Part shown: one piece after another, positions 34,406-42,070 of the stretch
Numbering within the stretch: the stretch's first letter is position 1
How the letters are laid out: the number at the start of each line of letters is the position of its first letter
Assembly: GCA_002279065.1 (NCBI GenBank)
Contig: NCKB01000012.1
Location: 62,001-126,000, forward strand
From: Lysobacterales bacterium 15-68-25
GTDB lineage: Bacteria; Pseudomonadota; Gammaproteobacteria; Xanthomonadales; Rhodanobacteraceae
DNA: 64,000 nucleotides
Reading direction: 5' to 3'
The notes under the pieces: model-generated
Told to the model about the DNA's origin: nothing
The model's input: only the letters and a program-made list of their open reading frames with translations
The model's database searches: none
Program-made: the position numbers and the translations under genes

Positions 34406-35709
34406 AAAAGGCCCTGCCTGCCCTGCTGCTCGCCCTCGCCGCGGCGCTCGCCGCACCCGCCCACGCTGCATCCGCCCAGGCCGCCGACCGCACCGTGGTG
34501 CATGCCGGCCACCTGCTCGATGTCGACAGCGGCAGGATGCTGACCGACCAGGCAGTGACGCTCGCCGACGGCAAGGTCGTCTCGGTGCAGCCGTGGTCCG
34601 CCGCCGCGGGCAAGGGTGCGCGCGTGCTCGACTGGACGGCCTGGACCGTGGTCCCCGGCCTGATGGACATGCACACGCACATCTCCGAGGAGGCCGAGAC
34701 CGCCGACATCGCCGCGCCGCTGAAGATCAGCCCGGCGCAACAGGCGTTCATCGGCGCGATGAACGCGCGCAAGACGCTGCAGGCCGGCTTCACCACCGTG
34801 CGCGACGTCGGCGTGTACCGCGGCTTCGCCGACATCGCCCTGCGCGACGCGATCAACGCCGGCGAGATTCCCGGCCCGCGCATGTTCGTCGCCGGCGCCT
34901 ACATCACCGTGCCCGGCGGCGGTGGCGAAATCACCGGCCTGCCGCCCGGCACCGTGGTGCCGCCGGAGTTCCGCCAGGGCGTGTCCAAGGGCGTGGACGA
35001 CGTGCGCAAGCATGTCGACCTGATCCTCGATCACGGTGCCGACCTGATCAAGGTGATCGCCACCGGCGCCGTGCTGGCCAACGGCACCGAACCGGGCAAG
35101 CCGGAATTCACCGAGGCGGAGATCCACGCCGCCGTGGTGGAAGCGGCCAAGCGCGGCAAGTTCGTCGCCGCCCACGCGCACGGCGCCGAAGGCATCAAGC
35201 GCGCCATCCGCGCCGGCGTGCGCTCGATCGAGCACGGCTCGCTGATCGACGACGAGGGCATCGCGCTGATGGTCAAGCACGGCACCTGGCTGGTCGCCGA
35301 CATCTATGACGGCGACTACATCGAGGAAATCGGTACCCGCGACCACTGGTCGCCGGAGATCCTGCGCAAGAACGAGGAAACCACGCTGGCCCAGCGCGAA
35401 GGCTTCCGCAAGGCGGTGAAGGCCGGTGTGCACATGGCCTTCGGCACCGACGCCGGTGTCTATCCGCACGGCCAGAACGCCCGCCAGTTCGCCTACATGG
35501 TGCGCTGGGGCATGACCCCGCTGCAGGCGATCCGCTCGGCCACCATCGACGCCGCCCGCCTGCTCGGCAAGGAGAAGGAACTCGGCTCGATCGCCCCCGG
35601 CAAGGCCGCCGACCTGGTCGCCGTCGCCTGCGACCCGCTGCACGACATCGACTGCCTGCGTTCGATCCGCGGCGTGATCAAGGCCGGCACGCCGGTGTCG
35701 CTGGAGTGA
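34402..35709 (+). CDS. Exported metal-dependent amidohydrolase (prolidase/imidazolonepropionase-like)
   Basis: A 435-residue amidohydrolase-superfamily enzyme with signal peptide (cleavage near AHAAS). Metal ligands: His91 and His93 (DMHTH), the probable carboxylated Lys in LIKVIATGA, His in AHAHG, His in IEHGS and Asp in FGTDAG. Relatives characterised in Caulobacter hydrolyse Xaa-Pro, Xaa-Arg or Xaa-Lys dipeptides, so a periplasmic dipeptidase is likely. GTG start overlaps the Rieske stop (GTGA), so the two proteins are coupled. A second, different paralogue is at 61533. Confidence 0.85.
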   Translation: MKKALPALLLALAAALAAPAHAASAQAADRTVVHAGHLLDVDSGRMLTDQAVTLADGKVVSVQPWSAAAGKGARVLDWTAWTVVPGLMDMHTHISEEAETADIAAPLKISPAQQAFIGAMNARKTLQAGFTTVRDVGVYRGFADIALRDAINAGEIPGPRMFVAGAYITVPGGGGEITGLPPGTVVPPEFRQGVSKGVDDVRKHVDLILDHGADLIKVIATGAVLANGTEPGKPEFTEAEIHAAVVEAAKRGKFVAAHAHGAEGIKRAIRAGVRSIEHGSLIDDEGIALMVKHGTWLVADIYDGDYIEEIGTRDHWSPEILRKNEETTLAQREGFRKAVKAGVHMAFGTDAGVYPHGQNARQFAYMVRWGMTPLQAIRSATIDAARLLGKEKELGSIAPGKAADLVAVACDPLHDIDCLRSIRGVIKAGTPVSLE

Positions 35710-35787
35710 TGGGCGTGTCGCGGTTTTTTAATGGCTCGGCTCAGCCGCTCCGGCCGGCTTCTGCCGGAAAGGCACAAGACTCCTCTC

Positions 35788-35872
35788 CGTCATCCCGGCG
35801 AAAGCCGGGATCCAGTGACTTCAAGCTGTTGAAGTGCAAAGACGCTGGATCCCGGCTTTCGCCGGGATGACG
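35788..35872. repeat. Perfect long palindrome, dispersed repeat copy C
   Basis: A perfect 28-bp inverted repeat (35788-35815 with 35845-35872) separated by 29 bp. The arms begin CGTCATCCCGGCGAAAGCC. It lies between the amidohydrolase and permease genes and may act as a transcript-end or processing hairpin. Same family as the copies at 4294, 4502 and 37252. Confidence 0.75.
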
Positions 35873-35931
35873 CCGAGGAACCCCAAGCAACACAAGAACA
35901 CCCACCCGTCGCACCACCACGAGCGCACCAC

Positions 35932-37242
35932 ATGACTCACGGCACCAAGATCGGCTTCTGGACCTGCACCGCGCTGGTGGTGGGCAACGTGATCGGCATG
36001 GGCATCTTCCTGCTGCCCGCCTCGCTCGCGCCCTACGGCTTCAACGCCCTGATCGGCTGGACCGTCACCCTGCTCGGCTGCCTCGCGCTGGCCCGCGTGT
36101 TCTCGCACCTGGCGCACGTGCTGCCCGATGCCGACGGCCCCTACGGCTACATCCGCCGCACTCTCGGCGACCTGCCGGCCTACATGGCGCTGTGGGCGTA
36201 CTGGGTCTCGCTGTGGCTCACCAACGCGGCGCTGGCCACCGGTGCGGTGGGCTACATCACGGTGGTGTTCCCCTCGCTGCAGGCGATTCATCCGGCGGTG
36301 TTCGCGCTGGGACTGCTGTGGCTGTTCGTCGGCATCAACCTGATGGGCGTACGCGCCGGCGGCGGCGTGCAGATCGTCACCACCGCGCTCAAGCTGCTGC
36401 CGATGGCGGCGATCGCCGTGCTCGGCGCCTGGGTGCTGCTGCATTCGCCCGCCAGCTACACCGCACACCTGCCGGCCACCCCGGTGAGCCTGAAGGACAC
36501 CATGGCCGCCGGCACCATCGCGCTGTTCGCCATGCTCGGCATCGAGGCGGCCAGCGTGCCCGCCGGCCGCGTGGACAACCCCGGCCGCACCATCCCGCGC
36601 GCCACCATGGCCGGCACCGTGCTCACCGCGGTGATCTACATCATCGTCTCCACCGTGCCGCTGCTGCTGATCCCGCAGCAGGAGCTGGGCAATGCCGGTG
36701 CGCCGTTCGCACTGCTGATGGACCGCTTCGGCGGCGCCGGCTTCGGCCGCTGGCTGTCGCTGTTCGTAGTGGTCAGCGGACTGGGCGCGCTCAACGGCTG
36801 GACCCTGCTGGTGGGCGAGCTCACCCGCACCATGGCCAACAACGGCGTGCTGCCGTCGGTGTTCTCCCGCGACAACCGCCGCGGCGCGCCCGCGGTGGCG
36901 CTGGTGGTCACCGGCGTGTTTGGCTCAGTGATGGTGTGGATGAGCTACAGCAAATCGCTGGTGGCCGCGTTCACCTTCATCACCCGCGTGGTCACCGCCG
37001 CCAACCTGCCGCTGTACCTGTGCTGCTCGCTGGCGCTGATCGTGTTGTGGCGACGCGGCGCGGTGCGCGGCGCGGCGCTGGTGCCGGCCGTGCTCGGCGT
37101 GCTGTTCGTGGTGTTCGCCTTCATCGGCATCGGCCACGAACCGCTGGTGCTCGGCCTGGGCCTGATCGCCGTCGGCCTGCCGCTGTACGCCTTCATGCGG
37201 CTGCGTCGCAAGCCGCAGGCGGTCAACCTGCCCACGCCGTAA
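35932..37242 (+). CDS. APC-family amino-acid permease
   Basis: A 436-residue inner-membrane transporter with about 12 hydrophobic helices. The first helix contains VVGNVIGMGIFLLPASLAPYG, the APC substrate-site GNxIGxGIF pattern; GIEAASVPAGRVDNP is in helix 6 and the following loop, as in arginine/agmatine and related antiporters (AdiC-like). Likely imports a basic or other amino acid, or exchanges it. No strong ribosome site before ATG 35932. It follows the amidohydrolase, and peptide cleavage products are plausible cargo. Flanked on both sides by dispersed repeats. Confidence 0.88.
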   Translation: MTHGTKIGFWTCTALVVGNVIGMGIFLLPASLAPYGFNALIGWTVTLLGCLALARVFSHLAHVLPDADGPYGYIRRTLGDLPAYMALWAYWVSLWLTNAALATGAVGYITVVFPSLQAIHPAVFALGLLWLFVGINLMGVRAGGGVQIVTTALKLLPMAAIAVLGAWVLLHSPASYTAHLPATPVSLKDTMAAGTIALFAMLGIEAASVPAGRVDNPGRTIPRATMAGTVLTAVIYIIVSTVPLLLIPQQELGNAGAPFALLMDRFGGAGFGRWLSLFVVVSGLGALNGWTLLVGELTRTMANNGVLPSVFSRDNRRGAPAVALVVTGVFGSVMVWMSYSKSLVAAFTFITRVVTAANLPLYLCCSLALIVLWRRGAVRGAALVPAVLGVLFVVFAFIGIGHEPLVLGLGLIAVGLPLYAFMRLRRKPQAVNLPTP

Positions 37243-37251
37243 CCCTCACGC

Positions 37252-37388
37252 CGTCATCCCGGCGAGGCGTTTTTCAACAGCCGCAAGGCTGGTCAAGCCG
37301 GGATCCAGCGTCTTCGCTTTTCAAGAGTCACCGAAAGATCAGGCCTGCGGCTGTTGAAAAATCCCCTGCAGCCCTCGCCGGGATAACG
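37252..37388. repeat. Dispersed repeat copy D
   Basis: Outer arms CGTCATCCCGGCGA (37252-37265) and TCGCCGGGATAACG (37375-37388). Inside is a second inverted pair, TTTTTCAACAGCCGCA and TGCGGCTGTTGAAAAA. The inner module is also present, degenerate, in copies A and B, so the element has a nested structure. Confidence 0.65.
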
Positions 37389-37405
37389 ACCCACTCGAGG
37401 CCCCC

Positions 37406-39469
37406 ATGCGCGATCCCCGCTACGACATCCTGTTCACCCCGGTGCAGATCGGCCCGGTCACCGCGAAGAACCGCTTCTTCCAGGTGCCGCACTGCAACGG
37501 CATGGGCCACGCCATGCCGCTGGCCCACGCGGCCATGCGCGAGGTAAAGGCCGAGGGTGGCTGGGCAGTGGTGTCCACTGAGGAATGCGAGATCCACCCC
37601 AGCAGCGACCTCACGCCCTACGTCGAGGCGCGGCTGTGGGACGACCGCGACATCCCCGCCCTCGCGCTGATGTGCGACAAGGTGCACGCGTACGGCGCGC
37701 TGGCCGCGGTGGAGCTGTCGCACAACGGCCCCACCGCATCGAACCTGTATTCGCGCGAGGTGCTGATCGGCCCCTCGCACCAGCCGAGCAAGTACGGCTA
37801 CCCCTCACAGGCACGCGCGATGTCGCTGAAGGACATCCGCGACTACCGGCGCTGGCACCGCGAAGCGGCGATACGTGCGATGCGCGCCGGCATGGACATC
37901 GTCTACGTCTACGCCGCGCACGATCTCTCGCTGCCGATGCACTTCCTGCAGCGGCGTCGCAACCAGCGCAGCGACGCCTACGGCGGCTCGCTGGAGAACC
38001 GCGTGCGCCTGCTGCGCGAGGTGCTGGAAGACACCAAGGAAGCCATCGGCCACCGCTGCGGCGTGGCGCTGCGCTTCGCCACCGAGGAACTGGTCGGCGG
38101 CGGCGGCGTGGAGCTGAGCGAGGCCAAGGACATCGTGGCGATGGTCGCCGAGCTGCCCGACCTGTGGGACGTGAACGTCGCCGCCTGGTACAACGATTCG
38201 GTGCCCTCGCGCTTCGCCCCGGAGGGTGCGCAGGAACCGTTCGTCGCCTTCGTCAAACAGGTCACCAGCAAACCGGTGGTGGGCGTGGGCCGCTTCACCT
38301 CGCCGGACACCATGGTGTCGCAGATCAAGCGCGGCGTGCTCGACCTGATCGGCGCGGCGCGCCCGTCCATCGCCGACCCGTTCCTGCCGGCCAAGGTGGA
38401 ACAGGGCCGCGTGGACGACATCCGCGAATGCATCGGCTGCAACATCTGCGTCTCCGGCGACATGACCATCTCGCCGATCCGCTGCACGCAGAACCCCACC
38501 ATGGGCGAGGAGTGGCGCAAGGAGTGGCACCCCGAGCGCATCGCTCCGGCGAAAAAGCCCGGCCGCGTGCTGGTGGTCGGTGGCGGTCCCGCCGGACTGG
38601 AAGCGGCCCGCGCGCTGGGCCAGCGGGGCCACGAGGTGAGCCTGGCCGAAGCCCGTCGCGAACTCGGCGGCCGCGTCACCCGCGAAGCCCGCCTGCCCGG
38701 CCTGGCCGAGTGGGCGCGCGTGCGCGACTGGCGCCTCGGCCAGATCAACAAGCTAAGCGACGTCTCGGTCTACCTCGACTCCGCGCTCAGCGCGCAGGAC
38801 GTGCTCGACTTCGGCGCCGAGCACGTGGTGCTCGCCACCGGCTGCCACTGGCGCCGCGACGGCTTCGGCCGCAGCCACGGCATGGGGATTCCCGGCTTTG
38901 CCGAGCACCCCAGGGTCTACACGCTGGACGACCTGATGGACGGCCGCATTCCCGCCGGCCGCGTCGCCGTGCTCGACGACGACGGTTTCTACTACGCCAG
39001 CATCGCCGCCGAACAACTGCACGCCCACGGCTGCGAGGTGGTGTACGTGACGCCGGAAGACAGCGTCGCCCCGTGGAGCCAGAACACCCTAGACTACCGC
39101 CACATCCGCAAGCGCCTAGCCAAGCTCGGCATCGAGGTACTGGTCTCCCACACCGTCGCCGGCTACGACGGCGAGATCCTCACCCTGGAGCACGCCTGGG
39201 AAGACCGCCAGCAACCGCTCGCCGTCGACGCCGTGCTCACCGTCACCGCTCGCCTGCCCAACGACGCGCTCTACCAGTCGCTACTGGAACGCGAAGCAGA
39301 CTGGGCCGACGCCGGCATCCAGAGCGTGCGCAATATCGGCGACTCCGATGCACCGGGGCTGATCGCCCATGCAGTGTATGCGGGGCATCGGTATGCGCGG
39401 GAGCTGGGGGAGCCGGTGACGGGAGAGGTGGCGTTCAAGCGGCATTTTCATGGGGAGGCGTCCGAGTGA
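37406..39469 (+). CDS. TMADH/DgcA-like flavin-dependent N-demethylase
   Basis: A 687-residue iron-sulfur flavoprotein of the NADH:flavin oxidoreductase/trimethylamine dehydrogenase family. The FMN TIM-barrel is N-terminal (about 1-335). The 4Fe-4S ligands are Cys342, Cys345, Cys348 and Cys360 (ECIGCNICVSG..). The C-terminal part has a dinucleotide-binding VVGGGPAGLEAARALG. The QNPTMGEEWRKEWHPE-like stretch after the cluster is typical of dimethylglycine (DgcA) and N-methylproline (StcD) demethylases rather than 2,4-dienoyl-CoA reductase. With the Rieske oxygenase 3 kb upstream it forms the enzyme pair used for stepwise removal of N-methyl groups from betaines. The electron acceptor partner (DgcB-like) is not seen. 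Confidence 0.84.
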   Translation: MRDPRYDILFTPVQIGPVTAKNRFFQVPHCNGMGHAMPLAHAAMREVKAEGGWAVVSTEECEIHPSSDLTPYVEARLWDDRDIPALALMCDKVHAYGALAAVELSHNGPTASNLYSREVLIGPSHQPSKYGYPSQARAMSLKDIRDYRRWHREAAIRAMRAGMDIVYVYAAHDLSLPMHFLQRRRNQRSDAYGGSLENRVRLLREVLEDTKEAIGHRCGVALRFATEELVGGGGVELSEAKDIVAMVAELPDLWDVNVAAWYNDSVPSRFAPEGAQEPFVAFVKQVTSKPVVGVGRFTSPDTMVSQIKRGVLDLIGAARPSIADPFLPAKVEQGRVDDIRECIGCNICVSGDMTISPIRCTQNPTMGEEWRKEWHPERIAPAKKPGRVLVVGGGPAGLEAARALGQRGHEVSLAEARRELGGRVTREARLPGLAEWARVRDWRLGQINKLSDVSVYLDSALSAQDVLDFGAEHVVLATGCHWRRDGFGRSHGMGIPGFAEHPRVYTLDDLMDGRIPAGRVAVLDDDGFYYASIAAEQLHAHGCEVVYVTPEDSVAPWSQNTLDYRHIRKRLAKLGIEVLVSHTVAGYDGEILTLEHAWEDRQQPLAVDAVLTVTARLPNDALYQSLLEREADWADAGIQSVRNIGDSDAPGLIAHAVYAGHRYARELGEPVTGEVAFKRHFHGEASE

Positions 39470-39486
39470 CGGCGCCGGTAACCTCT

Positions 39487-39514
39487 GTTACGCAGGCATT
39501 TTTGCCGGCGTAAC
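39487..39514. terminator. Hairpin at the left border of the cassette patch
   Basis: GTTACGC (39487-39493) pairs with GCGTAAC (39508-39514), and GGC with GCC inside, with loop ATTTTT; it lies 18 nt after the demethylase stop. It may be a terminator, or the left boundary of the foreign segment. No T tract follows the stem. Confidence 0.4.
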
Positions 39515-39646
39515 TCATACACCCCCACATCCGCCATGTAACACCGGCATCGTAAGGCGCAATCCTCGCCAGGGGAGTCACTTAAGCAACTGACGACGTG
39601 CAGGAATTTCCCGCTTGTCCGCCCTGTCGAGAGCCATGCATACTCG

Positions 39647-39685
39647 GTGCAACACCCCGGATATGGGGTCTAATAAGCGTTAGGC
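39647..39685 (+). other. Cassette recombination core, attC- or attI-like, left end
   Basis: GTTAGGC at 39679-39685 fits the integron core GTTRRRY. It is preceded by a small ACCCC/GGGGT hairpin (39654-39658 with 39665-39669) and by GTGCAAC, a poor match to the opposite core. The insertion point G^TT would start cassette 1 at 39680. The left half is too degenerate to say attC or attI. Confidence 0.45.
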
Positions 39686-39694
39686 ACCCTAGAA

Positions 39695-40060
39695 ATGATT
39701 TCGCACTCCGAAACCGTCGAGTCCATCTTTGGGTACTGGCCCGAGTTCGCTGATGGCCGCATCGAGCTCTTCTCGTTCGAGTGGCCTGGCATCATCTGCC
39801 TCAGAATTGCCTATATCGACTCCAACACCAAAAAGGCAGCGATCGTCAGCCTCCGGTTCTCGGGCGTCACCGACATTGAGCTCTCAGAGCTCCACTCCGA
39901 GAATATCGTCGACGTTCTGAGCATCTCTTCCGAACCACCTAATATCGTCACCATCGAGAGCTGCTACGGTCTGTGCGGCACCTTCAAGTGTACTGCGGCG
40001 GAGGTTACGGGCGTGGTGTCTAACCACTCGTTCAAGGCGGACGGCTTCGCCGCCGCTTAA
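39695..40060 (+). CDS. Cassette-borne Imm50-like immunity protein
   Basis: A 121-residue acidic protein. The pattern SIFGYWPEFADGRIELF at the start and VSLRFSGVTDIELSELHSEN later resembles the Imm50 immunity family, which neutralises polymorphic toxins. Family assignment is from recall of the pattern, not a search. The last dozen residues (SNHSFKADGFAAA) are encoded by the attC site itself, which shows that the gene travels as a cassette. No toxin gene is adjacent. ATG at 39695 is 10 nt into the cassette, as usual. Codon use is distinctly less GC-rich than its neighbours. Confidence 0.72.
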   Translation: MISHSETVESIFGYWPEFADGRIELFSFEWPGIICLRIAYIDSNTKKAAIVSLRFSGVTDIELSELHSENIVDVLSISSEPPNIVTIESCYGLCGTFKCTAAEVTGVVSNHSFKADGFAAA

Positions 40061-40074
40061 CTCAAGCGTTAGCC
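40018..40074 (+). other. attC site of cassette 1
   Basis: The 7-base core GTCTAAC (40018-40024, RYYYAAC) and right core GTTAGCC (40068-40074) bracket an imperfect palindrome. The right half reads GCTTAACTCAAGCGTTAG, almost identical to that of aadA-type attC sites. The loop is centred near the TTCGCC at 40045-40050. This is the clearest cassette signature in the window. Confidence 0.8.
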
Positions 40075-40090
40075 ATAAGAAGGGCCTCTC

Positions 40091-40652
40091 GTGACATTCG
40101 AAGATTTGCTCTATCTAGATCTCGATTTTCTCGCAGACAAGTACGAGGAAGTGACGGGCATCGCGCCGAAGACCGTTATTTCGAAGAACGAAGGTTTGGA
40201 CGCTCAAGCGGGCATCTCGTTCCTTAAGTCGGGTATCCACAGCCAAGTTACGAGACAGTTCACGACTTCAAGCCAAGCCATGCTGAAAGCGATCGGCTCA
40301 TCGCTTAAAGACTATCCAACACACCAGGCGAATCTTGATCCCGGGCAGAAGCCGATCAATGTTTGGGTCGATGGTAAATTGACCATTGGGCAATGGGGCG
40401 AAGAAAAAAATTCCGAAAGTGCGTTGAACGTATTTTTTGAGGTAAAAACTGGCGTTGCAGATCAGCGCTACACGTTGCTTCCAAAAAAACGAGTACTTCT
40501 TGGCCAACCTTGAGGCGCTGGAGATCATTTCTCCTGCGCTAAAACGGTGGATCCAGATTCCCGTAAAAATGCTATGTAAAATACTGTACCCATTGCCCGA
40601 CATTCATACATTTGTTGTCACGCCATATGTGCTCTATGCTAATAATGGCTAA
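40091..40652 (+). pseudogene. Cassette gene of unknown function, frameshifted
   Basis: Two overlapping reading frames join into one product of about 187 residues. Frame 1 runs from ATG 40091 to the A7 run at 40483-40489, then quickly stops at 40513. The shifted frame continues from the A run to TAA/TAG-type stop 40652 with good coding character (KNEYFLANLEALEIISPALK). Removing one A restores a single frame, so this is a +1 insertion in a homopolymer: either a real mutation or a sequencing error. The start FEDLLYLDLDFLADKYEEVTG is reminiscent of small phage-defence-island proteins with a YLD-motif N-terminus, but I do not recognise the family. Confidence 0.6.
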
Positions 40653-40707
40653 CCACTTGTTCATGGCAGACAGCTGCGCCGCTGCTTAACTCCATCACTG
40701 AGCAGGA
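40647..40707 (+). other. Degenerate attC site of cassette 2
   Basis: GGCTAAC (40647-40653), an internal CAGCTGCGCCGCTG hairpin and GCTTAACTCCATC match the layout of the first attC. The right core GTTAG is replaced by ACTGAG (40698-40703). Recombination at this site would therefore be impaired, consistent with a decaying array. Confidence 0.5.
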
Positions 40708-40721
40708 CACGTGACATCATC

Positions 40722-40935
40722 GTGGACATAATTTCTGCACTTTCAGCTTATGGCTACGCACAGCTTCGCGATATTGAGAACTTGGATCACGCGTTGTCGG
40801 CTACGGAGAGTCTTGGACCCCTAATACCCTTGAACGGGGCAGATACTCAAAAACTCGTTCCGAAGGATAAAGAAGAAGCCCAATCTAACTCGTTTAGCGA
40901 TATCGGGGTCAGGTTCACTTACCTCCCCTACGTCG
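40722..40935 (+). pseudogene. 5' fragment of a TauD/CsiD-like dioxygenase cassette gene
   Basis: GTG 40722 opens a frame (MDIISALSAYGYAQL, later KLVPKDKEEAQSNSFSDIG). The KEEAQSNSFS region resembles the segment just before the first iron-binding His of TauD/TfdA-type 2-oxoglutarate dioxygenases. The frame then enters GC-rich chromosomal sequence and loses similarity, so the C-terminal catalytic part is missing. It looks like a truncated last cassette; the end coordinate is approximate. Assignment is tentative. Confidence 0.4.
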
Positions 40936-41002
40936 GATACAGCCAGGCGCACCGGGGCGCACTTCCATCGATAGACGGTCATCGACACATTCGGAGTCGC
41001 CC

Positions 41003-41434
41003 ATGTCCCTGCTCGCCGCTTTGCGGGAAGCCCCCGCCCACCGCTCCACCGCCTCGAAGTACACCTCGCTCAACGGCCTGCTCTACCTGGCCAGCGGCGG
41101 CCTGCTGATCGCGTGGCCGGGCGTGGTGCAGGCGGTACTGCGCGATGCGCCCTTCCAAGGACACGAGGCCGCGCTGGTGCGGGTGCTGGGCATGGCGCTG
41201 GCGGTGATCGGCTGGCTGTATTTCTTCGGCGGTCGCTCCGGTGGCCGGCAGGTCGTCGCCGCCTCGGTGATCGACCGGCTGATCCTGGTGCCGCTGGTGC
41301 TGGTTCCCACTGCCCTGGCCGGCGTGTTTCCGCACACGATGATCGCGTTCGCGATCCTCGACCCTGCGCTGGCGTTGGGCGCGTGGTGGCTGCTGGCGGG
41401 CGAGGCGCGCAAACAGTCGAGCGCCGGCCGCTGA
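41003..41434 (+). CDS. Small four-helix membrane protein of unknown function
   Basis: A 143-residue protein with four predicted hydrophobic segments (about 25-42, 60-77, 88-108, 112-132). It contains SLNGLLYLASGGLLIAWPG and a central LGMALAVIGWLYFFGGRSGG. It resembles uncharacterised DoxX-like/DUF-type small inner-membrane proteins, but I do not recognise a named family. GGAG precedes the ATG by seven bases. It is the first ordinary gene right of the cassette patch, with normal high-GC codon use. Confidence 0.7.
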   Translation: MSLLAALREAPAHRSTASKYTSLNGLLYLASGGLLIAWPGVVQAVLRDAPFQGHEAALVRVLGMALAVIGWLYFFGGRSGGRQVVAASVIDRLILVPLVLVPTALAGVFPHTMIAFAILDPALALGAWWLLAGEARKQSSAGR

Positions 41435-42070
41435 GCGAGGCCATCGCGCCCCATACCCCGGCGCCGTTCTGCGGACACGCCACGCACGTCGCCCCACCCT
41501 TGGCCCGCCGTCGCTGACGTGCCGCGCGCGACCGTGCTCGCCCCACCCGCGAGGCGTCTTGCCTCGATCTCGACGCGCCCTGCCCCGGTCGCGAAGCGGG
41601 AACCGTCGCGCGCGAGTCGCAAAGTCTTGCGGGTGGACATTGCCCGGCCGGACGCAATGCGTAGGACCTTGCGCGCACAGCGCGCTCGCGCCGCGCAGGA
41701 GGCTTCCTGGCTCGCTCGCGACCGGAGCAGCCTTGCGCGCGGGTCGAAAATCGTTTCGAGCGAGGCCTGACCACCTTGCGGCCCCGATTCCGGGGCTCGC
41801 CTGCAGGGCAAATCGCTCTGCGTGCGAACGGACGACCATGCTCGTCGCCGCCCCGATTCGACGCCCAGCACACCCCCAAGGCACGCCGTAGCTTCAGCCG
41901 GGTAAGATGATTCCTACAAGCTGTGGCATCGGGGGGATGTGCATGCGAAACGTGACCAGGGGCGAGGGGCCGCCGGCTTCGGCCGCACCTCGAACATGGC
42001 AGCTCGTCGTGTTCGCAGGCTGGACGATATCGATGCTTCCCCGCGACGCAGCCGACGGGCAGTACACGGC
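41435..42070. other. Gene-poor gap
   Basis: Six hundred bases with no gene I can support. Open frames on both strands (for example 41519-41770) encode Arg/Ala/Ser-rich peptides with repeated ARK(V)LR and RAxQEASW-type phrases and no domain, which in such GC-rich DNA is expected by chance. The part from about 41900 holds the leader of the GGDEF gene; an upstream in-frame ATG at 41939 exists. Confidence 0.5.

Larger units (their letters stand above)
39640..40940 (+). mobile_element. Integron gene-cassette patch without integrase (CALIN-like)
   Basis: This stretch has clearly lower GC and different codon use from the flanking DNA. It contains ORFs packed on one strand, each followed by an attC-like site with GTTAG-type or TAAC-type cores and short hairpins (39647, 40018, 40647). 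The first ORF ends inside its attC, a typical cassette trait. No tyrosine recombinase intI gene is in the window. The right edge is near 40940, where GC-rich chromosomal sequence resumes. The 170 bases between the demethylase stop and 39640 hold one hairpin (39487-39514) and nothing else that I can support. Confidence 0.7.

Noticed and set aside
37406..39469. 2,4-dienoyl-CoA reductase (FadH)
   Set aside because: The iron-sulfur and following QNPTMGEE-type region match N-demethylases better than FadH.
41083..41871. Minus-strand and plus-strand frames in the gap before the GGDEF gene as real genes
   Set aside because: No ribosome site, no domain, and repetitive Arg/Ala composition; kept as a gene-poor gap.
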